Origin: Sinotaia quadrata
Lineage: Eukaryota > Mollusca > Gastropoda > Architaenioglossa > Viviparidae
Reading direction: 5' to 3'
DNA: 64,000 nucleotides
NCBI GenBank assembly: GCA_028829895.1
Contig: CM054178.1
Span: forward strand, 101,608,058-101,672,057
Shown here: in pieces, positions 10,201 through 25,200 of the stretch
Numbering within the stretch: the stretch's first letter is position 1
Layout of the letters: each line of letters opens with the position of its first letter
The notes under the pieces: generated by a model
Told to the model about the DNA's origin: nothing
Seen by the model: only the letters and a program-made list of their open reading frames with translations
Database searches by the model: none
Made by a program: the position numbers and the translations under genes

Positions 10201-13200
10201 GCAAAGATTTGAAAATATACTATTTTCTTGAAATATTTAGTTTTAAAGACACACATCATATTTGTAAATATTGTTTTATTTGCTCATTTAATTTTAGCTA
10301 TGGGTGACAATTTTATTATGTAGAAAAAATAGTTTTAAATCATCGTTAATTTCAACAAGAAAAGATAACTCTAGATGCTAAAATTGTAAACATTTGAAAA
10401 ACATCGCCCTGAAATATTTCAGTTCTTTCAAGCATTCTGTTTACTGTAACACAAACTTAATATTTAGTTTATTATTTCGTTTTTGCTTATATTTAAAAAA
10501 ATTCTTTTCCCATTTTGTTTCTTATTTGAACATCGTTTTACATTGTAAAATATCTCTCTTTTTTTTATTTTGGGGGTCTACCCCTCCCCTGACTTGTAAT
10601 TTCTTTACACTTCTACATAAATGGAGAAATAGCTAACTTATGGTTGTTGTTTCGTTTTTTAATAATAAAGACAGCAGGCTGCTATACATTTGTTCTTAAT
10701 CTTATAGCTAACTTAATATTTCTTGCATGTTTTACTTTATTTTAAAGAGTGATAGTTAAATATTGTTTGGTCCTTTCACTCATTTAGCTGGTAAGCAATG
10801 TATACTTTTTTCTTTACATTAATAGCAAGTTTTTAAAAGTATGCAGCTAATAGTTATCCTACTTAAGATTATTTTAAAGAAGCATACTTCTTTGCATACT
10901 TTTTGAAAATTTTAAGGGTTGAACATTTGTGGAATATTTTTTTTAACTGATGAGCAGTACACTAACTTATCTTTAGGGTTGTTACTGAACTTAAGAATAC
11001 CCCTTGTAACAACTGGGAAACTGTTCTTTCAAAAGCATTACAACTTAGTGTTGGGCCTTTTTGTGAAAAGTATGGTATTAGTCAGGAGATGTTGTTGAAG
11101 TATGTGATTCATCAACAGCTGTTTATGAAGTTTATGATAATCTGATTTGAGAACTTCAAGAAGTTTGAAAGATTGCTGTCTGAATGTGTGGCTTGTTCTA
11201 TTTTTCCCATCTCTCAAAAAATGCAAAAACATAAAATACAGAATCACTAAAAACGCAAGCAGTGCATTGTTCTTTAAACTTGTCATTTAAAACCAGATAG
11301 TCAAATTATTCTTGCTTTGTTTATGAATGAAAGTTTTTACAAAGAGCTTCAGACTTTAAATAAAGCTAGCACTAGTATTACTCCATAGTAATCATAGGTA
11401 CAAGGTTGATTTGGGTGCTAAAAGTCTGAATATAAAAATAAAATGTAAAGACATCAACACCCTTGTTGATAAAATAATTTATGCAAATATTTGCTAGAAG
11501 GCGTTCCAGTATCTGATTGTGCACATGCTGAGCTGTTGTAAATGCAGGTAGTAGCCTAGATGAAACTGAAGTGGCAAGAACAACTAATGTAGGTAACTTT
11601 CCAAGTAGCCAACCACCAAAGAGACTGAAAGAAGATGGTGGATTTACAAGCCAAGGTGTTGCTGTTTGCTATGATAATGGATTTGTCATTAGTGATGCAT
11701 TAGAAGTTCACAGTGCAAAATAATATTGATGGAGCAGTATAGAGATAAGAATATTTTAAAGTGGTGTGATAGCATAGACTGTGATGATGTGAATGCCAAG
11801 TTTGTTTTTAAGTGGGGCTTAACAATGGAGATAACCAGTGGAAGAACCTGGCCAGCTGCTGACTTTAGAGTTTTGTAAGAAGAATTTTCTATTTATAAAA
11901 TTATGTATTGGATATTATTTATATTATTGGTATATTACTTTCTCTATCAATATGAAGTTACTGGGATTAAAAACTTTACCTCTGTTCAAGACTTAATATT
12001 AATTTAAACATATATTTTGTTACCACATGATGCTTATTGTGTGTCACTGTGTGTTATTGTGCATATTTATTATTTGAAATAAATAAAACAAAAATGAAAT
12101 AATCTTTTATTCATAGCCTACATTATAATTATCTAAATATGTTAATATTTCTTTAAATTCATGTTCACATGTACAGAGCACTGTTTTAATTTAAGAATAA
12201 ATTTTTCATGCACGCTTTCAATGATTTAAGACCTGATCAAACCTTCAGAATAAAACAACATTTTTTGGGTTTTTAAGTGTGTTTGTGAGTAGTGATATAA
12301 TTAGCAATGGCATGGGTTCAACATTTTTATGTATCTTTTATACCAATCAAGCAGTTTAATACGGTTTTAAGATTTTATTTTGTATTATAAAATATTAAAA
12401 CAAATAAAATGCTGAACAAACCTTTTGTTTAGTTACATGTATAACATCCTGCTGGCCATTTTAATAGGTGAACCATAACTGTGTTATGTATAGTTTCAGA
12501 GATATGACAATTTATCCATTTTCATTTTCTTCGTAAATAGAAATTTTATAATAACATTAAAATTGTAAATTAAATAAATGATTAAACATAACTTAACTCT
12601 ATATATTTAGATTGAGCACAATTTACTGATCATTTTGATATGTGAACCAGCTCTGTATGTTGTATAGTTTTAGAGATATGACAATTTGCTTTTTTACGTT
12701 TTCCCTATATCACTGGGTTAATGCTCTTTTTTGGTTAAAATTAGTTGAAATGGTCATTTTCAGAATCAAATAATTTCTTCAGTGTTGTTGCTGTGCCTTT
12801 GGAAAAAAATAGGCATTAACTACATAGCAAATGATTTAATAATAAGCATTCTGGATATACTTTGTTCATCAGTTGATTACGCTATGCCATAAATATTCCA
12901 GTTTGTTGTGTTTTGTAAGCAATTTTACCAAACAAAAGTACATTTTTCCGTCGCAATTTATAATAAACTCAAATTTCTATTCTGCATTATGTCTGTTTTT
13001 TCTTGTTGTCTGTGATTATGTTAATTTAAAATGTTGGACTGTTGAACTGTGTGGTTTATATTTTACTTGTAGTTGTTCTGAACTTGATAAACTGCACGTT
13101 CGTTACGTCTAAAAAATGTTGATCACAAATTATGACACTAAATTGACAATTTCTCAAAAAGTATTATAGCTATCATCATATTTTTTTCTGTACAACCTTA

Positions 13201-16200
13201 TTTCATCATATCACACATTTTGAGCATAAAACATTTGTACAATATCAAGTAGAAAAAAATGAGTGGGACTACCTAGTTTTATAATCCATTATAAATAAAT
13301 ATGTATCCAGATTAAGTTAATAGTTTAGGTAAATAAAGAAAATATATTTGTTATAATAACACTTTATAGTATCTACTTTTTATATTGTTTTGTTTTTTCG
13401 TGTCTTTGATGCATCATCAGCACTTATGTTAGATTCTTGTTTTGTAGCCATGATAGAGGTTTACATGTTCTTGAAAATTGAATTAGAATACAATCAATAC
13501 AATCTATATGAATACATAAATGAATACAAGAGCCTACTTAAAATAACAGCAACATTATTCCTTGTCAGCATTGTCACATGCAACAAATATTAAATTATCT
13601 TATTTTTAAATTTTTTAGTAAATTTATAAAAATTATGTATTTTATATGCATGATCATATGTTTTATATTATTAATACCAATAGCATTAGTAATAATTTTC
13701 CTCCACTGTAGTATTATATAGTAACAATGAATTATTGTAGTAATCTCGGACCAAATAATTTGGTTCATATCTGTGGAAGATCATAAAGAAGACATTTATA
13801 ATCTGGGGACCACACTCATGATTTGTAAATTGTATGTGTGTATATGTGCATGTTTATGCATAAACTGTTAATGTAAAAATACAGTGTACATACTTCTTTG
13901 TTTTATCCTTTATTAAAGGACTATTCATATATATCTGTATGAAGACTTTTTAGAGATTTAGCTTTCAACATAAAAGATATGCATTTAATACCATGATCAT
14001 ATTTTCTGATTGATGTTATTAAGCATTTTGTTTGTGGCAACTGATTAAGACATTGCATTTAATTATGATTTGCAACTGATGATAATTTCCAACATATTTT
14101 ATATTCAATATTTACTCTTAATTAATATTAATTAATGTTTCTGATGTTTATATTACACATTATTAGTATTTAATTTAGCTTTCTTCTACATGCTTAGCCA
14201 GTTTTGGTAATATTTTTATAGGGTATAAAGACTATAAAATAGTTTTTTTGGCATCAGACTGTTATTTACATATGCATACATATAACATTTTGACTGTTAG
14301 CAATATTACACAAACCAGTTAGACCAAGTGTTAGGATACCTTTGTTATTGTAACAATGTAAGGGAAGAATTATTATTAAAGTTTTTCACATGGTTTACTA
14401 GATCATGCGCTTGTACTTGTAGCCTTTGTTATAATATGGGAAGAATTACATGTATTATTAAAGTTTTTCATGCTGTTTACTAGATCATGCACTTGTACTT
14501 GTAGCCTTTGTTATAGTAAGGGACGAATTATTATTAAAGTTTTTCATGCGGTTTACTAGATCATGTGCTTGTAGCCTTTGTTATAGTATGGGAAGAATTA
14601 TTATTAAAGTTTTTCATGCAGTTGTACTTGTAGTCTTATAGTATGGAAAGAATTATTATTAAAATTTTTGTTGCGGTTTACTAGATCATACGCTTGTAGC
14701 ACTATAACAATTTACATGTAAATAATAGTGTGTGTGTGTGTGTGATTTTAAGATAAAGTACATTATTTGTTTACGTTTTAATTTCATTATCTTTTCTCCA
14801 TTTTCCAAATACTCAGATTGATCGTTTTTATTAATGTACCAATAATGCTTTGCCTTTGTATAAGAGAGAGAAAGAAAAAGAGATTTGATACTATTTATTT
14901 TGATCACTTGTTAATAGATTGTGTCATTTATAGAATCAAGTTTCAGAGAATGGATTTAATTCAACAAAATACAGTATGTTTTAGTTTATTGAAATAAATT
15001 TTTAGTTAGACATTTATCAATTCAAGTGCCTTATTTCAAACTACAATGAAAACTCAGATTTTAATATATATATATTATTATATATCTTGTTTATTTATTT
15101 CCAGGTATTTTATCAAAAACAGTTAAAAGATCATAACAACAAGGGAACATATTTTGTACAATTTTCTTTTGATGGAAAGCATTTAATTTCCTTGACTCAG
15201 AAACCGGTTAATTTGTCCAGTCCAGAAAAAAGGAAACTCAATAAGTTAGAGTCCAAGGTGGCATCCAAAACTCCTAAAATGGACCAAAGTCCAGGGCAAT
15301 TTGGACCCAATACAAGGGAGGTAATAAATAAGGCAGCTGTTCAATGTTCACCTGGTGGAAATGAGTTGAAGAAGGAAGTAAAAAAGGCTCTGTCTTTCTC
15401 AGGTATTTTATACACTGGTGAGAGACTTTGAGAATTCGTTTATAGCAATCATTTGTGTAAATTTTGCTATAATATTTAAGAGATTTTGCTTGAAAAAGTA
15501 TGCACTTACTCAAAGCTCAGAATTTTGCTTTCAAAATTATAATTTACAAATATATATATATAATTGATTGCATTTTAGGATTTTTTCCAAGTGCCTGTTT
15601 CTTATTATGCAATCATTGTTTATCAGACTGTTCTCAAGTTGAAACGATTGATTTACGACAACTTGCACTTACAGTGGCCACTAAAAAATTAAATTAAAAA
15701 GTTAGGATGTGTTACAAAGATAAATTTTCAAGAATTTCTACTGCTTGAAATAATTTCCACCTTGCATATGTCTTATAACAAGTACAAATAACAAAATGTA
15801 ATGATTCTTGTGGTACTGTTGCTACATTAATGACATATTTTGGGCTGTTGTGTACCACATTTTGTACTGTGTTTTTTTATATTTTTCCAAAAGGTTTTAT
15901 TTTGTACAGTAAAGGCATTATATTGTCAAAATGTTTTATTTCAACCATTTTATTTATTGTACATTAATAATGTTAAACATATAATGACATGATGTAATAC
16001 AGATTTGGAAATACATGCATGTAACAAGTAAGGAGTGATTTGATTTACGAATATCAGCTTATGGCCTTGTTAGAACCTAACCCTGTCATAACTTAAGGAC
16101 AGTCTGTATTATAAATAATAGATGTTGTCATTTTGGTTGAGCTAAAGTAGAGGCACAAGGGGGATAGTTGGGTTTGGCTGTTTTTCTATGTATCTCCAAG

Positions 16201-19200
16201 AAGCTCGCGTGACATGTGCCAGTAATACTTTGTCATAAGATGTTACATAGACACAATACAGACAACCATTGATGTTTGGGTGGGGCTCATTTTATTCTGT
16301 CATGCAAATGAACGTTTTATTGGCTGTGCGTGCGAATGTGCAAGTATCATAATAGTGAGTATTGGGACTAACGGATGAACAGTACAAAACAAGTACAAAT
16401 TCTTTCATCCCTCTCAAAAACTGTGAATAACAAGTTTGTTTGAAGGTGAGAAATTAGGTTATTTATTACCAAATTTGGGGCATTCATACTACTTTCCAAT
16501 GTCATACACCATACCTGCCTACCTTCCGCTTTTCATTTTAATTTTCTTTTTTTTTTCACGATCAGTTATGACAGGACAAAAAACCTGCTTCTCTGTCATC
16601 TGCTAGGAGCTCTTCAGCATACAAGTCCTTTTCTAACACTTCCGGAATCTTTTTATTTGTCGGCCGTTATTAATTTTAGTTGACAAAACACAATTTTGCT
16701 CGTGAAATAAACATTTTCTTAAAATATTTTTTTATGTTGAGAAGTCAGAGTTTAGCGGGATAAGCAAATTCGGTTCATAACGTTTTTACTGCCCATTCGA
16801 CCCATAGATGAAGTTCGCTTTTTCAAAATGGCGGCCATGTAGCAATAGTACATGCACAACGCCATGCCACTTTGACAATTACGAAATATTTACTTTAATA
16901 AACAATATTCAGCTTACATGTAAGACAATCTATGCAGTATTCTTCAGAAATTATCCGTCCAAAACAAGCTACCTTGACGAATTATATTGCAATGCTAGGA
17001 AAACGATTGGCGTTTTCAATAGCGGTAGGCTTATGTTTGAAACCGCATAGAGGTTCAAATAATCACTTTTCTGGAATCCGTTGTAATTATTCTAATATAA
17101 TATGTAAGGCTTCAAAATTTATTTTTTTTAAAAGTGACACAAGTTTTAAAACAAAAAATCATCGGCGATAAAGAAATGATCCTGAGTCAAATTTGTTTGA
17201 AAGTAATTTAATGAATTGTGATTGTGAACATTTTGATTTAGTTGAATTTTTAATTTTAATCATTTCTGCTAAAAAAAAAAAAAATGTTAGAAATATTTAT
17301 ATAGGCCTATATATATATATGTATTTGTAAATTAGCCATTGATATTTTGTGATTATGCAGTACACACATTATAATAGAATTTTAGAAGGCATGATAATAA
17401 ATGCACATACATTTGAAGACAAAAAATGCATAAAACATTAAAAATAATAATAATCATATCCAGTTCTTAATTAACAAGCATGCTTATTGAAGAATAATGT
17501 CTTTTTAATAATATTTTTAATTTTACAGGAAGACTTTCACTGTTTTTTCTCTAGTCTAAAGGATGTGTAAAGTTAGAAAAGTATAGGTGTTTTATATATT
17601 TAAATAATTTATAAATTAAAATCTGAACCATATATTCTAAAACTAACAACTGGTATTGCTTTCTCATAACAAAGACAACATATATTCCAAATTTTATTAA
17701 TGTAGATTGATAAATATATTTTAAAAAAATTTTCCTTGCAATATTCTGGTTCTATTGAATTAAAAAATAAAAAGACTGTACACTGAGGATGTAAATTGTA
17801 AAGGTTAGCATATTTATTTCTGTGTTGTTAAGAGAGCTAAATGACTAAGAGCAGTCCACTGTAGTATGGATAGGGTATATTTATTAAAAAAAATAATAAT
17901 AAACCACTTTGAACAGTTTTAAAGTTCTGTAGTCTTTATTTTACTTTAAATGTGTTTTTCTCAAAATGACTTTTTTCCTCCATTAACTATATGCTAAGGC
18001 CCCTTTTGAATAGTTGTAATTATTCCATGTCCCTGAAATGTGGTATACTAGTTCATCATACATACAGTTAAAAGGTTGTGCATGGATGAAAGCCTATATG
18101 CTTTAGGTTTGTTTTTTTTTTAAAGTAAATTTTTTTTTATTCTACATGTTCTCCCAATGGCAAAATATATATTTTAGATGGGTACAATAAAAAAAATCAA
18201 AACTTTTTTCTTAAAATATTTTAACAGGCATATATGTGGCTTAGGCTTGTACAGTAGATAATAAAAAGTTAAATATATATATTTTTAAAATCCATTTATG
18301 AAATATTTAATGAATTTCTGAAAAGTGAAAATCATGATGCAATACTTCAATGGCTAATTATTCTGAAATGTGAAGATCCTTCTTCAAATGAAGTCTAAAG
18401 AAATATCTTGACCAATGCATTTCTAAATAAAACTGCCTAACACTGGGTGTGCTTGACAAAAATTCATCTAAAATAAACAGTGGAATGGAGACTAGACTAA
18501 ATGTAGACAAATTGTTGTGCTTTGCATAAATCATTACAATATTGGTAAGTTTATTTACAAATATTAACTTAATTAACATTATTTGTTTTTATTTTGCATT
18601 TATTTTATATTATTGGTATTTCTATTAAAATGCCAGACCCTGCCTAAAATCTTCTGGTTTCCTAAGGTGGGGGGTAGGCAGGTCTGCATACACTCCTTAA
18701 GGGCATGGGGGAATGAAAAATCATGAACTTTAAAATATAAAACAAAAATAGATATACAATTCTTACGCGGTAAATGGCACCACTATCAGCAACAATAATT
18801 CACATACGATATAGGCTTGTATTTAAACTTCATATTAAAGTTCATATTACACAAAATGACAATAATAGCTATGAGTCAACAAGAATAGATTAAATGTTCT
18901 TATTCTTAACAGTTCTAGATGTGCTTTTGCCTTCTTATTTAATTACTCACTTAGTAATGTCAATTTTCGAAGAGAGGTTTTGTAATCTCACACGTCACTC
19001 ATAAGGGGTACTTCGAAGAGAAGATATGACGCAATCGATGCATTGCCCAACAGTGAAGACCTGGAGGTCTGGGCACCATCTCAGACTCGCCATGTGGGTA
19101 AATCTTGCTCTTTTGTCATGTTGCAACCTTGGTAATTGTCACTGCTTTCTCTGGTTACCGTGACACTGAAAAAAACCCATCGATGTCTAGTATTACCAGA

Positions 19201-22200
19201 TGTATCATCTAGTGAAGTGTGTCGTCACGTCTATGAATGCAGAACTTCTCGTGTCTGTAAGGCACCGAGATGCTGGCCCTCCAACCACAGAATATGAATT
19301 CAAACAAAGCTCAGACAGGGAGACAAAAATGGCTTTTCTGTCGTTAACTGCATACAACCAATGTCACATGCATAAGCTGTCTTGAAGTCAAACTTTCCAC
19401 TCTGCCAGGGGGTATTGAAGCAAATATTAAACTTGGCAGTCGATGGATGAAAAAACGGGTGGAAAGAGATATTCCCAACTTTCTGTATATGAAATTCCAC
19501 CACAAATGAAATAAGATGCCTTCATGTAAATCCACATTTTCATCATGAAAATATAAGACTCTAGTTTTACTAAGAGTCTCAAAAGCTTCCAGAACTTTTA
19601 TGACTTGTGACATTAATCTACCCATGCACGCTTTTTATCTGCATGCACCATGTTCGCTATGGCAAAATCTAATGTGTGCCGGGCTATCTAGCTCGTAAAC
19701 TCACTCACTCATGCATGAATACTCTACATTCACCCAATATATATAATTCTCAAAAAAATATATATATAATTATACTAAATGAAATCTTAGGTGAACAATT
19801 CTAAAGTCACATAACATGTATTGCATATTAACAAGACTGGATTACATCCCCTAGTCCATCAGCGGTTTTAGATCCTGAAATAAAATATAATTTTGGCTCC
19901 ATCCCTTTTCCTGTGACAATGCTGTAGTAATTGTGCTATTCAAATGTTTATTGATGATCATATCAGAGTTACAGCTTCTCATAACATGCATTCATATAAT
20001 GATTTTATAGTAAACTCATTTGTTTATCCTGTACATCAGCATATGAAATTCTCAAGCACCTGGCAGCAATTTAAAATAAAATTACTATTTAAAAAATAAT
20101 AAATCGAAGATAGAACCCATTAGGTTGGAGTTGGTCTCACTGGTGGTTCAAAGCTGAAGCTGCTTAATGTTGATTGAGAGATTTAACACTGGCACAGATA
20201 ATGTAACTCATTGAAGTTATTGTTCCTCCTGATTAGTTGAATCATGCTCAAAATATGTATGGCAGTGCGAGTCGTGCTGTTTATATCCTGCAGACTTGGA
20301 CCCATTTGCACAGTCATATCCACAGATACCAGTTCATAACTATCAATTTTGATCTGGCCAAGACTTATCTCTGAAACATATTGTCTTCTTTGTTGGTATA
20401 TTGCATTTTGCTTAGTAAGAGGCAAATGCCTTTAAAGTTTTAAAAAATATATCCTGCTGGTTTATAGCACCATTTATATCAGGAATATCACGTTATTGTT
20501 CATTGAGTATGCAAATTTTAATGTGCTTCTTGTTTTAAAAAATAAGTGAATAATAATAATAATTAATTATAATAATTTAGAAAGGTTTGTGTGACAGATT
20601 ACAATTGGGAATTAAGTATGTCATTTTAGCCTGTTACGATGTCTCTGTGTTACCCTGAGAAAGTTAGTATTGTAAATGTTTTCATGTAAATGACAATTTC
20701 ACTTAAGCAGCACTTCTCAATTCCTGTGAAAGCCATATATAAAAATAGAAAGATAAATTAGAAATTCAAAGACACCTAAATTATAAAATATAACATAAAC
20801 ATTAAATATACTATGTTATGAATTAAAACAAATCTTTTTTCTACAGGTGTCAATGGGTCACCTCAAAAGCGACAACACTTACATCGTTTTACTTGTGATA
20901 GTGTTGTAGACTTTCTTTTGGACGATGATGCAGAAGACAGCGTCACTAGTATTGTTTCTGAGCATTCTTCTGCATCTATCACTACAAAGGAAGCATGTGA
21001 TGACATTAGCAGTCATTTAGGAAACAAGTCTATGGGTAGACTCAAAAAGACAAGGAAGTCTGAAATTTCACATGATATTAAGTCAGGGCCTCAGACTTCA
21101 CCTTGTATTTCTAAAAGAAATCACAGTATTCGTGAAATCAAGGTCAGTCAAAGAAAGAAAGACACAAGTACTGTTAAAAAGAAAACTGATTCTGAATTGG
21201 AGGTCATACACACTTCAATAAACCAAAAGACAAACTCTCAACCAAAGATCTCTCGGAGACACAATGCTGCTTTGCTCACTCCAACACCCCAAGCTGCAAA
21301 TTCAGAACCAAAGATTCCTCAAAAATGCAACACTGAAGGAAAATATGTACCCATAGTGTGTGTCCAGAGGTTGTCTGAAAAAAAGTTCACTATTGTAAGG
21401 AAACGGTCAGGATCAGGTGAATGTATTAATACACGACAAAGTACAAAGTTCAATCAACACACATATGAAGACACTTTGTCGTCTAGCACTCGAAAACAAC
21501 TTGAACGTAATGCAAAAAAAAAAGTTCAGTGAGTATTTGTTAGGGTTTGTGTTGATACTTGCAATAATAAGAAGTAAATGTAGTTTTGTGTGTAATCTAC
21601 CATACAAATGTACTACAATTGCTTGGAAGTGATGTTATAAAATGTTTAAGATTCATACTTTTTGCTTCTGTATGTATGCCGAACATTCAGCTAGTGTAGA
21701 GCTTTAGTAACATAAGTGTTCTTTACTTACTGTTTAAAACACTTTATGGTCATTAGTGTATTAGAAGTTTTCATTGTGAATATCATTCATCACCTTTTAT
21801 TTATATAAGTGTAGTTTTTGTATTTTATTACAAACAAATATAATTATAATTATAATATCTTTTTTTGTAATGCCCAGATTGTGGTTTGACTACTGAATTC
21901 ACTTACTTGGGTATGACTATCACTTTTGAAATACACTTGCCTACTGCAGTATATTTTCTAATAATTATACATTTACTGGGTATAACTATTACATTGTGCT
22001 TAATACCGTATAACTACTAAAATCCACTTACTATATGACAGCACTGCAGTATACTGAAATACACTTATTGCAGTATGATGTATGATTACTAAAATACAAA
22101 TATCACAGTATGATTACTAAAATACACTTACTGTGGCATGTCTAGTGAAATACACTCATTGCATTATGGCTACTGCAATATAACTACTAAAATACACAAT

Positions 22201-25200
22201 ATACTGACTGTTGTAAGACATATAGAATACACTTTCCATGGTATGTCTACTGAAATACAATTATTGTTTTAACCTCTCCAATATGGATACATAATGCAGA
22301 TCCACAATGAAGTTTAAATTTGAGTGATTGCCAGGCATTCTGGGTAAAGCAAATAAAAGACTTTTGTAAAATATTTTGGACCTTGCCTGCTAAAAATGTT
22401 CATGTTTATATAATGAATTTAAATTATACAATTACCAACAGATTTGACTGTTTTGAAAGCAGAGACATGTTTAGTATACTGCATTATCACTTGAATTTTT
22501 CTGCAAAATATTCTTAAACTCTGCTACTCTCCGATGGTGGTCAGTAACTTCACTTAGCCTTTTTTTTTTAGAAGATCGTGAGATGAAAGTATTTTTTAAA
22601 AACTGGATATAGAGAAGTAAGAACAGATACACAAATCATAGATGCTAAAATATTGCTTTTATAACTGACAAAGTACTACTTTGTAGTCGATCCTGCCCAT
22701 CCTGAAAATTGATTGCATTAGCAATGACATTCCCAACAAAATTAAATAAAAGTTTTATTTATTTTATCATTTTGCAACTGCAAAAGTGCGTTAATTTTTT
22801 AAAAAGCAAAAACAAATCTCTGCCTCCACAATTTGCCACTCCTAGTTGTACTGTAGACCAAAATGGTTGACTAATGAAAATTCATTGTTGATGAGGTCGT
22901 GTTCCTTTATGGCAGTTATGTCATATTCATCAAGCTGTGGTTTTCTTGACTGACGCCAAAACATCTCTTCTCTAGCAGTAACATTGTCTCGTCTGCTGTA
23001 AGCAGCAACGGTAATTTTGCCTGCCATCACTTAATAGCTGCATGTTTATATGTGGCAACACAATGGGTTAGGTTTTAGTTTTATTATGTTTATATTTATA
23101 ATTAAAGAATAAATTAAGCTGCAACATTGCTTTGGTGCCTTTCTTGTTAGAGTGGGCTTATTGGTTGTAAATTTAATGCATATTTGGTTTGATAATGGGC
23201 CTACTATTAATCTTACCAGGTGCAAACTTTGACTGGTCAGAAGTAAAAGGTCCACTATTAGTCTTCTCTGATTGGTGATAAATCTCTATTTTCACCCTTA
23301 AATATGCATACTGTTGCAGGCATGCAGTGTCTTCTGATGAATCAGAAATGCATTCTGAGGATGATTCAAGCAGAAGTTTTGTTATTTCAACATCAGAAGA
23401 AAGTTCAAGTGGTGAAGAGGAGGAAAATGAATTTGAGTGGACATCCATAAAAGAAGATGTGAACAGAAGAAAAAATGCTTCTTCCGTAAAACTCCGTCGT
23501 GGTGCAAAAGGACAAAGATCACACTGCTCTAAGTCTAAAACATGTCACACACCAACTGTAAGTGATTGTATTACATAATATGTAAATTATTTTTTACTGC
23601 AAACATTGTCTCTTAGTTGATCTTTTTACTCCCAGTAAATAATTCAGTCTTTCTTTTATATGATTTATCATAAACAGCATGCATGGGCAGCACATAGGTC
23701 AGATATTGTGATGCTAGTAAAGACTCTCCAGTGAACACATTTGAACTGATTGAGATTTTATTCTATTGGTATAAATGGTCTTAGAATAAAAGTATGATAA
23801 TTGAATTGTCATAAATGAAATAGTATCTGCATTTAATACGTGGGATGAGGGGTGGTGGTTTACATTTGATTCTTATTTAACCCTAACATTCTATTTATGT
23901 TATTTTAATAGTAGTTATTTAACTTTATTTGCCTACTTTATTATACTGGATAGCTTGGAGTACATCTATGCAATAATGATAATATTTTTTTTTTATAAAA
24001 AGAGAGATGAGAGCCAGGTGACAACCCTTATCCTTGTGATTAATAAAATTTAATCTGTAAGCAGAATGTTTATTTAAATGTCTCATTCAGCAATGCAATA
24101 TTGTGGATTATCTTTAATAAATTTACCTCCTTGAAATGTTCTATAGCAGATGCTAATTAGTAGAAAGAAAACATTGAATTAATTTGTTTTTCCAATTTTG
24201 GCAATTATTCTCAAATTCACCCTCTCTGTCACATCTAGAGTGACAACAGAAGAAAAGCTCAAAACTCAACTGTTTGTAAGCTTTGCAATCATGTCACCTA
24301 AAATTTGGCTTCAAAAACATGATGAGCACTCCCTCTTTTGTAAATGTAGTTTGAAAAAAATTACTCTTTTAGTTGTTTTGACAACCACAATTCTTAAAAT
24401 TTCTATAAATAGGTTGTTTTATCTTTCATGAATGGTTGCTTCAACTTTTTATATTAATAGGCTCGGAAATCTTTATCATATCTAACACCCAAGTTGCCGA
24501 GTCGTGTGAAACCAATGGCTTCATCAGGATCTGCTTTGGAAGAGGCTCGTGCTAGGTATTCACCCTTACCCCCATTTCACAGTTAATATTAAAATAGCAT
24601 CTGCTTGTTATACATATAATTATCTAGTCTTAATTATTTAATAGATGACAATTATGCTTTGTCTGTGCTAATTAAAAAGTTGAGAAAGTATTTATTTTTG
24701 CTGTTGATTCTTTTTTGTGTGGTTTTTGTTTAATGGACTGATCTCACCTCTGTCAATCTCATCTGTTATAAAACATGCCATAATTGACTGTGATCATAGA
24801 TGTATTGTATTATGATTAATTTTGTAATCAAAATGACAGGCTGCATGTGTCAGCTGTTCCCAAAACATTGCCATGCAGAGAATATGAGTTTGAGGACCTT
24901 TACAGATTTGTTGAAAGCAAACTTCTTGATGGAACTGGCGGGTAGGTAGTAGCTAGGCCCTATTTTCTTCAACACTAACCCATTACATTGCTCACTTCAG
25001 ATCTGTAGATTTTAAAAATCTTATAAAAATTTTCAAGGAAAACTTAAGTAGGGGATGGAAATTTGGTGATCTAAAGTTTGCTTTTATAAAACATTGTCCA
25101 TACATATAATAAATAAATACATTTTAAAAAATAGTTGTTGTTTTTTAATGATGTAATACACTTAACTTTTATAGAAGTGGATTTAAATATAAAAATTTAA

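Larger units (their letters stand above)
5322..15104 (+). other. ORC1 intron 3 (9.8 kb)
   Basis: This is the longest ORC1 intron. It holds an hAT MITE (5776-5956), two head-to-tail copies of an unknown 3.17-kb element (6398-9565 and 9566-12732) and a tandem repeat (14340-14705), all listed separately. In 12735-14335 I see only AT-rich sequence with short chance ORFs. Confidence 0.75.
21529..23319 (+). other. ORC1 intron 5 (1.8 kb)
   Basis: Holds a degenerate tandem repeat (21895-22265) and the second copy of a dispersed repeat (23060-23285). A 60-residue minus-strand ORF at 22842-23030 ([20 protein letters not shown]...) is unrecognised. Confidence 0.65.

Noticed and set aside
16808..17171. 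Possible alternative first exon in ORC1 intron 4 near AAAATGGCGGCCATG
   Set aside because: The open frames lead to no acceptor-compatible ORC1 exon with a convincing donor and the protein is not conserved-looking.
19344..19625. Minus-strand 93-codon ORF with [14 protein letters not shown]
   Set aside because: Looks protein-like but overlaps another frame of similar length and has no family match I can name; kept only as a note on intron 4.
22842..23030. Minus-strand small gene [20 protein letters not shown]...
   Set aside because: Single short ORF inside an ORC1 intron next to a dispersed repeat; no splice partners or recognised family, so not called a gene.
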